NCBI GenBank assembly: GCA_963822705.1 | Contig: CAWGIX010000003.1 | Coordinates: forward strand, 68,531 to 132,530 | Reading direction: 5' to 3' | Source of the DNA: CAVRQM01 sp963822705 | GTDB taxonomy: Bacteria > Pseudomonadota > Alphaproteobacteria > Acetobacterales > Acetobacteraceae | DNA length: 64,000 nucleotides | In this document: positions 43,773 through 53,293 of the stretch, one piece after another | Layout: each line of letters begins with the position of its first letter | Numbering within the stretch: the first letter of the stretch is position 1 | Program-made: the position numbers and the translations under genes | Notes under the pieces: generated by a model | Seen by the model: only the letters and a program-made list of their open reading frames with translations | What the model was told of the DNA's origin: nothing | The model's database searches: none

Positions 43773-44876
43773 GGGGACCGGCAGTGCGACCGATCGTGAT
43801 CGCGGCCGGCGGCACGGGGGGCCACTTCTTCCCCGCCGAGGCATTGGCCGCGGTTCTGATCGCGCGCGGGCATCGCGTGGTGCTGATGACGGATGCACGG
43901 TCGGGCGGGCTGCGGTCGAAATTGTTCGAGGGGCGCGAGCGTTTCGTGATCGCCGGAGCCGGACTTGCGGGCCGCGGCGTTTTGTCCGCGGCGCGCGGCG
44001 GGGTCGGGCTTGCGCGCGGTGTGGTGCAGGCGCGTCGCATCATGGGCCGGCTGAATGCGTCCGCCGTGGTCGGTTTCGGCGGTTACCCGAGCGTGGCGCC
44101 AATTCTCGCCGCGCGCATGCTTGGGCAGGGGCGCCCCGCGCTGGTGCTGCACGAGCAGAATGCCGTGCTGGGGCGCGCCAATCGTGCGCTGTCGGGAGTC
44201 TGCGACCTGCTGGCGCTGAGCTTTTCCGACACGCTCCGCGTTCCGAACGCGCGCACGCACAAAAGTGGTCGGCAGTCCGGTGCGGGAAGGTTTTGCGCCT
44301 CGATCCTATGCGCCGCCGGACGAGCATGTGCGCCTGTTGGTGCTCGGCGGTTCGCTGGGCGCGCGCGTGTTCAGCGATGTCGTGCCGCCGGCGCTGAAAC
44401 TGCTGCCGGAACAACTGCGGACGCGACTGCTGGTAACTCAGCAATGCCGCCCGGAAGACCTTTCCCGCGTGCGCGATTCGTATGCGGGAGCCGGCATTGC
44501 TGCCGAGTTGGCGCCGTTCTTTGCCGACGTCGCCGACCGGCTCGCCGCCGCACATTTGGTGATCGCGCGCGCGGGTGCTTCCACCGTCGCCGAACTGGCC
44601 GTGATTGGCCGACCGTCGATATTGGTGCCGCTGCCGCACGCCATAGACGACCATCAGAGCGCGAACGCGCGCGCTCTCGCCGATGCCGGGGCCGCGTGGC
44701 TCCTCCCGCAATCTGAGTTCAGCGCGGCCGGTCTTGGCGGGAAGCTGACATCGCTGCTGCAGCAACCGGCCGGGCTGGAAGCCGCCGCGCAGGCCGCGCA
44801 AAAGCAGGCGCACGAACACGCCGCGGAAAAATTGGCCGAGGCGCTGGAACAAATGGTTGCGGAGCGGGTGCAATGA
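43769..44876 (+). CDS. murG: Lipid II synthase MurG, with frame break near 44262
   Basis: GTG 43769 overlaps ftsW. The N-terminal domain (IAAGGTGGHFFPAEALA, GFGGYPSVAPILAARM, HEQNAVLGRANR) ends off-frame after FSDTLRVPNARTHK; the C-terminal domain continues in the next frame as VVGSPVREGFAPRSY, then LLVLGGSLGARVFSDVV, IARAGASTVAELAVIGRPSI and PLPHAIDDHQSANA, stop 44876. Dropping one A from the AAAA at 44261-44264 joins them (HKVVGSPVR). MurG adds GlcNAc to lipid I. A homopolymer length error is the simplest explanation. Confidence 0.93.
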
Positions 44877-46312
44877 GGGCGTTGCCGCTCAGCATCGGCA
44901 CGATCCATTTCGTCGGCATCGGCGGCATCGGCATGTCTGGCATCGCCGAGGTGCTGCATGTGCTGGGCTACACCGTCCAGGGCAGCGATCTGGCCGAAAA
45001 CGCCAACGTCCTGCGGCTGCGCGAGGCGGGCATTCCCGTCACCATCGGCCACGATGCGCGCAACGTGGAGCGCGTGCAGGTGGTGGTCACGTCTACCGCG
45101 GTCAGACCCGACAACCCGGAAGTCCAGGCGGCGCGGAAGCGACTGGTTCCGGTGGTGCGCCGCGCGGAAATGCTGGCCGAGCTGATGCGGCTGCGCTGGG
45201 CCATCGCCGTGGGCGGCACGCACGGCAAAACCACCACCACGAGTCTGGTTGCGACCGTGCTGGAGGCGGCGCATCTCGACCCCACGGTCATCAACGGCGG
45301 CATCATCAACGCCTATGGGACCAACACGCGCCTCGGCGAAGGCGAGTGGATGGTGGTGGAGGCCGACGAGAGCGACGGCAGCTTTCTGCGGCTGCCCGCC
45401 ACCATTGCGGTGGTGACGAACATGGACCCGGAGCATCTCGACCATTGGGGCACCGCGGAGGCGATGGTCGAGGGCTACCACCAGTTCGTCGAAAATATTC
45501 CGTTCTACGGTTTTGCGGTGCTGTGCGCCGACCACGCAGCGGTGCAGCAGATGATCCCGCGCCTGTCGGACCGGCGCGTGATCACCTACGGTTTTTCGCC
45601 GCAGGCCGATGTGCGCGCCGAAAAGATGGTGGCCGACAAACTGGGCGCCACATTCGAGGTGATGGTGGCCGACCGCGCGCGCGGTCGCAGCCGAAAAATG
45701 GGACCGTTTCGTCTGCCGATGCTGGGCAGCCATAATGTGCAGAACGCCCTGGCCGCGGTGGCGATCGCCGCCGAAATGGAGATCGATGACGCCACGCTGC
45801 GCAGCGCCTTTGTCTCGTTCCGGGGGGTGAAGCGGCGTTTTACTCGCACCGGCGAGGCCGGCGGTATCGTGGTGATCGACGATTACGGCCACCACCCGGT
45901 CGAGATCGCCGCCGTGCTGAAAGCGGCACGACAGGCCGGCGCACGCGATGTGGTGGCCGTGGTGCAGCCGCACCGCTTTTCGCGGCTCGCGTCGCTGTTC
46001 GATCAGTTCTGCACTTGCCTAAACGATGCCGGAACGGTGATCGTGGCCGACGTGTACGCGGCCGGCGAAACGCCGCTTCCCGGCATGGATCGCGACGCGC
46101 TGGTAGAAGGCTTGCGCGCGCACGGCCATCGCAGCGTGGTGCCGCTGCCCGGACCCGAGCATCTGGCCGAGATGGTGAACGCGATTGCTCGGCCCGGCGA
46201 CTACGTGATTTGCCTGGGAGCCGGCAACATCACGCAATGGGCCGCCAGCCTGCCCCGCGAGCTGGCGGATCTACAGGCCGCCATGCCGAAACGCGCGATG
46301 GGCGGGCGATGA
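44873..46312 (+). CDS. murC: UDP-MurNAc L-Ala ligase
   Basis: 479 residues, ATG overlapping murG by 4 bases. N-terminal domain (IHFVGIGGIGMSGIAEVLH), ATP site VGGTHGKTTTTSLVA, EADESDGSF, TNMDPEHLDHWG and DDYGHHPVEIAAVL. First amino-acid ligase of the precursor pathway. Its stop overlaps murB. Confidence 0.98.
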   Translation: MRALPLSIGTIHFVGIGGIGMSGIAEVLHVLGYTVQGSDLAENANVLRLREAGIPVTIGHDARNVERVQVVVTSTAVRPDNPEVQAARKRLVPVVRRAEMLAELMRLRWAIAVGGTHGKTTTTSLVATVLEAAHLDPTVINGGIINAYGTNTRLGEGEWMVVEADESDGSFLRLPATIAVVTNMDPEHLDHWGTAEAMVEGYHQFVENIPFYGFAVLCADHAAVQQMIPRLSDRRVITYGFSPQADVRAEKMVADKLGATFEVMVADRARGRSRKMGPFRLPMLGSHNVQNALAAVAIAAEMEIDDATLRSAFVSFRGVKRRFTRTGEAGGIVVIDDYGHHPVEIAAVLKAARQAGARDVVAVVQPHRFSRLASLFDQFCTCLNDAGTVIVADVYAAGETPLPGMDRDALVEGLRAHGHRSVVPLPGPEHLAEMVNAIARPGDYVICLGAGNITQWAASLPRELADLQAAMPKRAMGGR

Positions 46313-47232
46313 TGTCCGACGGAGCCGCGCTGGCCGAGCTGCTGCCGACGTTGCGCGGTCGCGTGCAGACGGATGCCGTCCTGGGCCCCGCCACTTGGTT
46401 TCGCGTCGGCGGCCCGGCGGAGCTTTTGGTGCGTCCGGTCGACGCCGACGATCTGTGCTCGCTCCTGCGTGCGCTGCCGCCGGAAATTCCGGTAACCGCG
46501 ATCGGCGCTGCGTCGAACCTGATCGTGCGCGACGGCGGCGTACACGGCGTGGTCGTGCGCCTCACCGCGCGCGGGTTCGGCGAGATCGCGGTGGACGCGG
46601 ACGGCATCGTTGCCGGCGCCGCCGCGCTGGACGTGACGGTGGCGGAAGCAGCCGCCGCGGCCGGATTGGCGGGCCTGGAATTTTGGTCGGGCATTCCGGG
46701 CACGATCGGCGGCGCCGTGGCGATGAACGCCGGCGCCTATGGGGGCGACCTGGCGAGCTGCCTCGACTGGGCGGAGCTGGTCACCCGCGAGGGCGTGCTG
46801 ATGCGCCTGCCCGCATCCCGGCTCGCACTCGCGTATCGTTACGCCGCGTTGCCGCCGGGTGCGATCGTGGTCCGCGCCCGGTTACGCGCGACACCGGGCG
46901 ACGCGGGCCTGATCGCGGCGCGCATGGCAGAAATCCGCCGGAACCGCGAGGCAACTCAGCCGGTGCGCGCGCGCACCGGCGGCAGCACGTTCCGCAATCC
47001 GGCCGGCATGAAGGCGTGGGAACTGATCGACGCCGCCGGATGCCGCGGCCTTGTCCGCGGGGCGGCAAAAGTCAGTGACAAGCACTGCAATTTTCTGATC
47101 AACGAAGGCGGTGCCAGCGCCGCCGATATAGAAGGACTGGGGGAAGAAATTCGCACCCGCGTGCTGGCCGCGAGCGGAGTTTCGCTGGAATGGGAAATCC
47201 GCCGCATCGGCCGCAAGGCGGTGTCGCCGTGA
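46309..47232 (+). CDS. murB: UDP-N-acetylenolpyruvoylglucosamine reductase
   Basis: 307 residues from ATG 46309 (a second ATG at 46312). FAD-binding GAASNLIVRDGG and GIPGTIGGAVAMNAGAYGG; catalytic region RARTGGSTFRNP with Ser and KVSDKHCNFLINEGGASAADIE. Makes UDP-MurNAc using NADPH and FAD. Overlaps murC and ddl. Confidence 0.97.
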   Translation: MMSDGAALAELLPTLRGRVQTDAVLGPATWFRVGGPAELLVRPVDADDLCSLLRALPPEIPVTAIGAASNLIVRDGGVHGVVVRLTARGFGEIAVDADGIVAGAAALDVTVAEAAAAAGLAGLEFWSGIPGTIGGAVAMNAGAYGGDLASCLDWAELVTREGVLMRLPASRLALAYRYAALPPGAIVVRARLRATPGDAGLIAARMAEIRRNREATQPVRARTGGSTFRNPAGMKAWELIDAAGCRGLVRGAAKVSDKHCNFLINEGGASAADIEGLGEEIRTRVLAASGVSLEWEIRRIGRKAVSP

Positions 47233-48146
47233 CCCGCGTGGCGGTGCTGTACGGCGGCATTTCCGCAGAGCGCGAGGTCAGCCTCTCGTCCGGCCGGCAG
47301 GTCATTGCCGCACTCGGCGAGGCCGGGTACGAGGTGACGCCGATCGAGGTCGGCAATGATCTGGGCGCCGTCATCGCCGCGCTCGATCCGCGACCGGATG
47401 CGGTGTTCAACGCCCTGCACGGCCGTTTCGGCGAGGACGGCGCGATCCAGGGCGTGCTCGACTGGCTCGGCATTCCTTACACGCACTCGGGCGTGCGCGC
47501 CTCGGCCTTGGCCATGGACAAGATCGCCGCCAAAGCGGTTTTTTGTGCGGCGGGCCTTCCGGTCGCGGCCGGGCGGTTGGTCGATCTTGATGAGCTGCGC
47601 GAAGCCGACCCCCTGCCTGCACCTTACGTCGTCAAACCGGTGAACGAGGGTTCTTCGGTCGGCGTGGAAATCATTCGCGCGCACGACAACAGGCGCGCGG
47701 CCGTAGCCGCTGCGTGGCGCTTCGGACCAAGGGCGCTAGTCGAGGAATACGTGCCGGGGCGCGAACTTACCGTGGGCGTCATGGGTGACCGAGCGCTGGC
47801 GGTGACGGAAATCGCGCCGCGCGCCGGTTTTTACGATTACGAAGCGAAATACGCGGAAGGCGGCTCGCGCCACCTGGTACCGGCGCGCGTGCATGCCGAC
47901 GCTTCGGCGCAGGCGATGCACATCGCATTGGCGGCACACGATGCGCTGGGCTGCCGCGGCGCCACGCGGGCCGATTTCCGCTACGACGACACCGGTGGCG
48001 AACCGGGCCGCCTCGTGCTGCTCGAAGTCAACACGCAGCCGGGCCTGACGCCCACCTCGCTGCTGCCCGAGCAGGCGGCGCATGTCGGGATCGGTTTCGC
48101 AGAACTTTGCGTCTGGATGGTGGAGCAGGCCGCATGCCGCGCGTGA
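47229..48146 (+). CDS. ddl: D-alanine-D-alanine ligase
   Basis: 305 residues with GTG 47229 overlapping murB. ATP-grasp fold: VAVLYGGISAEREVSLSSG, HGRFGEDGAIQGVLDWLGIPYTHSGV, KPVNEGSSVGVE, EEYVPGRELTVGV and EVNTQPGLTPTSLLPEQA. Supplies D-Ala-D-Ala for MurF. Ends 13 bases inside ftsQ. Confidence 0.98.
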   Translation: MTRVAVLYGGISAEREVSLSSGRQVIAALGEAGYEVTPIEVGNDLGAVIAALDPRPDAVFNALHGRFGEDGAIQGVLDWLGIPYTHSGVRASALAMDKIAAKAVFCAAGLPVAAGRLVDLDELREADPLPAPYVVKPVNEGSSVGVEIIRAHDNRRAAVAAAWRFGPRALVEEYVPGRELTVGVMGDRALAVTEIAPRAGFYDYEAKYAEGGSRHLVPARVHADASAQAMHIALAAHDALGCRGATRADFRYDDTGGEPGRLVLLEVNTQPGLTPTSLLPEQAAHVGIGFAELCVWMVEQAACRA

Positions 48147-48994
48147 GGACAGCCGCGCGCCGACTGATCGATCGTCCAGCGTACTGGAGGATTTTGCTTC
48201 GCCGGCAGCGCCGTCTCGTCCGCCCGGCCCTCGCGCTTGCCGCATTGCTGGTCGCCGGCGTGGGTTTCGTGACGCTGGTGCACGCGCTCGGCCGCGGCGC
48301 CAGTTTCGGCGAGCGGTTCGGCCACGCCACCGCGCGCCTGGGTTTTTCCGTGCAAAAAGTTCTGGTGGAGGGTCGGCAGAAAACCCCCGAGCCGCTGCTG
48401 CGCGCGGCGCTCGGCATTTCGCCCGGCGATCCGGTGCTGACGCTGTCGCTCGCCGCCGCACGCGCGCGCATCGAAGCCATCCAGTGGGTGCAGCACGCCG
48501 TCGTCCGGCGCGTGCTCCCGAACACGATTCTCGTGCAGCTCACCGAACGCCGCCCGTTTGCGGTGTGGCAGCACGACGGCAAGTTCGTGCTCATCGATCG
48601 TGACGGCAACATCGTCACCGACTCCGATGTGGCGGCGTTCGCGAACGAGCTGCCCTTGGTGGTCGGCGCCGGGGCCCCGTCTGCCGCCGCGACGTTGCTG
48701 GACGCGCTGGCGGCGCAGCCGAGCCTGCAATCGCGCGTGCTCGCCGCGGTGCGCGTGGGCGAGCGGCGCTGGAACTTGCGCATGACCAGCGGCACCGACG
48801 TGCTGTTGCCCGAAGGTGCCGCTCCGCAAGCCTTGGCCAAACTGGTCCAGCTCGAGAACGACCACAAGCTGCTTGACCGGCCGCTGCAGACCATCGACCT
48901 GCGCCTGCCGGACCGGCTGGTGATCCGCGCCGCCGGCGACCACGCTCCCGACCCGCTGCCGCCTGCGTCCGCCGACGCGCGGAGGCGCACGTGA
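48134..48994 (+). CDS. ftsQ: Cell division protein FtsQ
   Basis: 286 residues from ATG 48134. Basic cytoplasmic N-terminus, one membrane helix at about 35-55 (RPALALAALLVAGVGFVTLV), POTRA domain (about 70-140, FSVQKVLVEGRQKTPEPLLRAAL) and a beta domain (VRRVLPNTILVQLTERRPFAVWQ, LIDRDGNIV). It organises the FtsQLB complex at midcell. Overlaps ddl and ftsA. Confidence 0.95.
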   Translation: MPRVRTAARRLIDRPAYWRILLRRQRRLVRPALALAALLVAGVGFVTLVHALGRGASFGERFGHATARLGFSVQKVLVEGRQKTPEPLLRAALGISPGDPVLTLSLAAARARIEAIQWVQHAVVRRVLPNTILVQLTERRPFAVWQHDGKFVLIDRDGNIVTDSDVAAFANELPLVVGAGAPSAAATLLDALAAQPSLQSRVLAAVRVGERRWNLRMTSGTDVLLPEGAAPQALAKLVQLENDHKLLDRPLQTIDLRLPDRLVIRAAGDHAPDPLPPASADARRRT

Positions 48995-50295
48995 ACGACA
49001 TGTCGCGGGGTGCAAAATTCCTGCCGACCGCACCGCGAGAGCCGGAACCACCGCGAGGGCGGGCGCGCCAGTCCGGACCGTTCGGCGTGCTGGATATCGG
49101 CACCACCAAGATCGTCTGCATCATCGGCCGCACCGAAAGCGATGGCAGCACCCGCGTGCTCGGGTTCGGGTGGCAGCGCGGGCGCGGCGTGCGCGGCGGC
49201 GGCATCACCGACATCGAGGAGGCCGAGCGCGCCATTCGTGCCGCCGTGGGCCAGGCGGAGAACGAGGCCGACACGCGGCTGCGCAGCATCACCGTGAACC
49301 TGTCGTGCGGACAGCCGGAAAGCCGGCTGTTCAACGTGCAGTGGCCGGTGAACGGCCGCGCCGTGACCGATGCCGATATTCGCCGCGTGCTGCTGGAAGG
49401 ACGCGCACGCGCCGCCAGCGAAGGGCGCGACATCATCCACGGGCTGCTGCTCGCCTTTGCCGCCGATGATGCGCAAGGCATCGCCGATCCGCGCGGCCTG
49501 CATTGCGAGAACCTGACCGCGCGGCTGCATGTGGTCGATGCCTTGCGCACCGCGCTGCTGACGCTGGGCGGGTGCATGGCGCGCTGCGATTTGGAAATTT
49601 CCGAACTGGTCTGCGCGCCGATGGCCGCCGGCCTGTCCACGCTGGTGGAGGACGAGCGCCAGCTCGGCGCCACGCTGCTGGATATGGGCGGCGGCACCAC
49701 GGGCATGGCGGTATTTGCCGAAGGCCAGTTGCTGCACACGGCGCAACTCCCTGTCGGCGGCCAGCACGTCACCAACGACATCGCCCGCCTGCTGTCCACG
49801 CCGGTTGCGCACGCGGAACGACTGAAGGCGCTCTACGGCAGCGCGCAGTCCAGCCCCGACGACGAACGCGAAATGCTGCCGGTGCCGCTGGTGGGCGAGG
49901 AAGAACACCAGATCGCCAAAGTGCCGCGCAGCATGGTGGTGGGAATCATCAAGCCCCGCCTGGAAGAAACGTTCGAGATGGTCAAGGAGCGCCTCGAAGG
50001 ATCCGGGCTCGGCCGCGCCGCCGGCACGCGCGTCGTGCTCACCGGCGGGGCCAGCCAGCTCAGCGGCGCGCGCGACATGGCCGGCCGCATCCTGGGCCGC
50101 ACGGTGCGCCACGGCCGCCCGCAGGCGCCGCGCGGCTTGCCGGAAAGTGCCGGCGGACCGGCGTTCGCTACCGCCGTGGGCCTGCTCGCGTGGGCCGCAG
50201 GTGCGGGCCGCGGCCCGCACGAGATCGACATCGACTCCGATCGCCCGCACGGCTGGCTGCGCCGCGTGGCGGCTTTTCTGCGCGAGCGCGTGTGA
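48991..50295 (+). CDS. ftsA: Cell division protein FtsA
   Basis: 434 residues, GTG start overlapping ftsQ. Actin-like fold: phosphate-1 GVLDIGTTKIVCIIG, the SHS2/1C domain, phosphate-2 GATLLDMGGGTTGMAVF and adenosine motif VLTGGASQLSGA. The C-terminus ends with an amphipathic membrane-targeting helix (GWLRRVAAFLRERV). It anchors FtsZ to the membrane. Confidence 0.97.
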   Translation: MNDMSRGAKFLPTAPREPEPPRGRARQSGPFGVLDIGTTKIVCIIGRTESDGSTRVLGFGWQRGRGVRGGGITDIEEAERAIRAAVGQAENEADTRLRSITVNLSCGQPESRLFNVQWPVNGRAVTDADIRRVLLEGRARAASEGRDIIHGLLLAFAADDAQGIADPRGLHCENLTARLHVVDALRTALLTLGGCMARCDLEISELVCAPMAAGLSTLVEDERQLGATLLDMGGGTTGMAVFAEGQLLHTAQLPVGGQHVTNDIARLLSTPVAHAERLKALYGSAQSSPDDEREMLPVPLVGEEEHQIAKVPRSMVVGIIKPRLEETFEMVKERLEGSGLGRAAGTRVVLTGGASQLSGARDMAGRILGRTVRHGRPQAPRGLPESAGGPAFATAVGLLAWAAGAGRGPHEIDIDSDRPHGWLRRVAAFLRERV

Positions 50296-50303
50296 TGATG
50301 CGC

Positions 50304-50331
50304 TTGCGAACTCGCAACCATCGCGTACACT
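50304..50331 (+). promoter_or_regulatory. Candidate ftsZ promoter
   Basis: TTGCGA (50304-50309), 16 bases, TACACT (50326-50331), 24 bases before the ftsZ ATG in the only clear gap of the dcw cluster (59 bases). A strong RBS (GGGGAGGA, 50342-50349) follows. Confidence 0.45.
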
Positions 50332-50354
50332 CGATTCTCCTGGGGAGGACGCAC

Positions 50355-52110
50355 ATGACCCTACACCTCACGATCCCGCAGCAGATGCACACGGATTTCA
50401 CCCCGCGCATCACCGTCATCGGGGTCGGCGGCGGCGGCACCAATGCCGTGGACAACATGATCGCGTCCAACCTGCAGGGCGTGGAATTCGTGGTCGCGAA
50501 CACCGATGCGCAGCAACTGGTGCATAGCCGCGCCGACCGCCGTATCCAGCTCGGGCCACACATCACCCAGGGACTCGGCGCAGGTGCAAAGCCGGAGATT
50601 GGGCGCGCAGCAGCGGAAGAAGCAGCGGAAGAGCTGGACCGCCACTTGGACGGTGCGCACATGGTGTTCATCACCGCCGGCATGGGCGGCGGCACCGGCA
50701 CCGGTGCCGCACCGGTGATCGCGCGCATGGCCCGTGAGCGCAACATCCTGACGGTCGGCGTGGTGACGAAGCCGTTCACCTTCGAGGGCACCCGCCGCGC
50801 TCGCGCGGCCGAAGTGGGCATCGAGGAACTGCAGCAGTTCGTCGACACGCTGATCGTCATTCCGAACCAGAACCTCTTCCGGCTGGCCAACGAGCGCACC
50901 GGCTGGAAGGAAGCGTTCAAAATGGCGGACAACGTTTTGTACATGGGGGTGCGCGGTGTCACCGATCTGATGGTCGCGCCCGGGCTGGTCAACCTCGATT
51001 TCGCCGATATCCGCACCGTCATGGCGGAGATGGGCAAGGCGATGATGGGCACCGGCGAGGCCGAGGGCGAGAACCGCGCCGTGCGCGCCGCGGAAGTGGC
51101 GATCAGCAACCCGCTGCTGGAGGACACCAGCATGGCCGGCGCGCGCGGCTTGCTGATCAACATCACCGGCGGCGACGACATGACGCTGTTCGAGGTGGAT
51201 CAGGCAGCCAACCGCATCCGCGAGGAAGTGGACGAGGAAGCCAACATCATTTTCGGCTCCGCGGTCGACGATCAGCTGATCGGAAAGATCCGAGTATCGG
51301 TGGTCGCCACCGGCATCGACAGCCCGACACGCGCTGCGGCGGCCGAACGGCCGCGCCTTGTCGCCGTGGGTGGCGGCGCCGCAGTGCCGCTGCCTGCGGC
51401 GATGGCGGCCGCTGTGTCGGCGCAACAGACCGAGCCGATTGCCGCCAGTGCCGCCGCCCATCACCCCGCGCCCACGCAGGCACCTTCGGCATGGGCCGAT
51501 CGTGCGGCGCCTGCCGCGGTACGGGCCACGGCACCACGGCCGGTGTTGCCGGTGACCCGGCTCCAGCAGGCTGCCGCACAGTCACGTCGCGCATCAGCAG
51601 ACACGCGCTGCCGTGCAGGCGGCTGCCCTGCAACCCCAAGGGCACGCGGAGTCGGACGGAGCCTACGAGGATCCGGCCGAACTGGAACCGACACCTCCGG
51701 TTTCGACCCAGTCCTACGCTCGCCAGCATGCCGCGCCGCCCGCGCACGCTGTCCCTGCGCAACCGGGCAGGCCGCAGCCGGTTCGGGGCGGCTATCAAGG
51801 TGCCGGCGTCCCCGGGCCAGCGCCGGGAGGCCGCGGGCTGTTCGCTACTCAAAAGGCGGCGGAGACTCCGCCGGCGCAGCCTCGCAAAAGCATTTTTGGG
51901 CTCGTGACCGGAGCCATCCGGGGCCATGCCCCTTCTCAGGAGCCGGATCACTCCGTCGGCGACGAGCACGCGGCGCGCACGGAACCGTCGCTTAGCGGTG
52001 TGCGACCCGAGGCTCAGCGTGCGGACGCTGTGGGGGCACGCGTGCGTCAGACCACAGGCGACGAGATGGGGTTCGAAATCCCCGCATTCCTGCGTCGCCA
52101 GTCCTCCTGA
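50355..52110 (+). CDS. ftsZ: Tubulin-like division GTPase FtsZ, with frame break in the linker
   Basis: ATG 50355 with RBS GGGGAGGA. GTP site GVGGGGTNAVDNMI, tubulin signature GMGGGTGTGAAP, T7 loop NLDFADIRTVM and VDDQLIGKIRVSVVATGID are intact. In the variable linker (about 51575-51600) the frame shifts by one; the other frame carries the rest of the Ala/Pro/Gln-rich linker and the conserved C-terminal peptide GFEIPAFLRRQ that binds FtsA. The true end is therefore 52110, not the off-frame stop at 51995. Total about 585 residues, with the long linker typical of alphaproteobacteria. Confidence 0.94.
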
Positions 52111-52286
52111 TCACCCCATTGCATCAGCAGCGGATGCTGCAGCGCAGAAATCATGTTATTAGAAGAGGATGGACAGAAATATTCAGCAATAATGATTGAC
52201 TGGCCCTCGCCACGGCAACCTGCATAGGTTCGCGTTGAGCACTGAGGCAGTGCTCTGAAGCGAAGCCGTGGGCTGGGAGAGGTCGG
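52111..52286. promoter_or_regulatory. ftsZ-lpxC intergenic region
   Basis: An A/T-rich patch at 52151-52200 (TTATTAGAAG, AATAATGATTGAC) stands out from the GC-rich surroundings and includes TTGACT at 52196-52201. No good -10 at proper spacing. A separate lpxC promoter is likely here. No gene seen. Confidence 0.35.
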
Positions 52287-53245
52287 ATGGATGGGCTGCC
52301 GCAAGATGCGATGCTGCCCCGGTTCGCGCAACGTACCTGAAAGCGGCGATCCAGTGTGTCGGTGTTGGATTGCATTCGGGCCGGAAAGCGCACCTGGAGC
52401 TACTCCCTGCCGAGCCTGACACCGGGATCGTGTTTCGCCGCAGCGACCTGCCGGGATCGCCGGGGATTCCGGCGCGGTTTGATTGCGTGGCAGAGACGCG
52501 GCTTTGCACCATGCTGGCCCACCCGGATGCCCCGCATGTGCGCGTCGGCACGGTGGAGCATGTCATGGCCGCCCTCGCCGGTGCCAGCATCGATAACGCG
52601 GTGGTCGCGGTTGACGGACCCGAGACACCGATCCTGGACGGCTCCGCGGCGGGTTTTCTGTTTCTGATCGAGTGCGCCGGAGTTTTGGAACAGGACGCGC
52701 CGTGCGCCGAGATCGAGGTGCGCCGGCCGGTGCGGGTCCAGGACGGCGCGGCATTCGCAGAGCTGCGGCCGGGCTCGGTGGGCTTGGACATGATGGTGTC
52801 CATTGCGTTCGAGGCAACCGCGATTGGGCGCCAGTCGTTGCGCTTGCGGTTGTCTCCCGGCGTCTTTGGCAGCGAGTTGGCGCGCGCCCGCACCTTCGCC
52901 TTGGCGCAGGATGTGGAGCAGTTGCACGCCTCCGGGCTGGGCCGGGGCGGCAGCCTTGATAATGTGGTCGTGGTCGACGGCGCGCGCGTGCTGAACCCGG
53001 GCGGGCTGCACATGCCGGACGAGTTCGTGCGCCACAAGATGTTGGATGCGGTGGGGGATCTGGCGCTGGCCGGGGCTCCCTTGCGCGCCAGGTTCATCGG
53101 CCATCGCAGTGGGCACACGCTGAACAACCGCCTGCTACAGGCGCTGTTCGCCGACGCAGCGAACTGGCGGCGGTTGGAGCAGCGGGCCGAAGTGTTCATG
53201 GCGCCACTGTCGGCCATGCGAGGCGAACAGCGCCGGGCCGCCTGA
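52287..53245 (+). CDS. lpxC: UDP-3-O-acyl-GlcNAc deacetylase, with frame break near the 5' end
   Basis: Best start ATG 52287 (MDGLPQDAMLPRFAQRT) with GGAGAGG 7 bases upstream; that frame stops after RT, and the conserved continuation LKAAIQCVGVGLHSG lies in another frame, so one base is missing near 52334-52337. A naive reading starts at GTG 52268. Zinc and catalytic motifs are intact: VEHVMAALAG, HKMLDAVGDLALAG and GHRSGHTLNNRLL. First committed step of lipid A synthesis. Confidence 0.93.
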
Positions 53246-53250
53246 CCAGC

Positions 53251-53274
53251 GCGACGGATCGTCCAGCCCGTCGC
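53251..53274. terminator. Hairpin between convergent lpxC and regulator gene
   Basis: GCGACGG (53251-53257) pairs with CCGTCGC (53268-53274). It lies 5 bases after the lpxC stop and 19 bases from the opposing stop. No U-tract. Confidence 0.4.
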
Positions 53275-53293
53275 GAGCAGCAGTGGCTTTACC

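Noticed and set aside
44261..44264. Programmed frameshift in murG
   Set aside because: A run of four A without slippery heptamer or downstream structure; homopolymer error is simpler.
48028..50250. Minus-strand open frame of 740 codons
   Set aside because: Antisense shadow of ftsQ and ftsA.
49503..51995. Apparent 830-residue open frame joining ftsA and ftsZ
   Set aside because: The part before 50355 is an off-frame shadow of ftsA; ftsZ has its own RBS and ATG at 50355.
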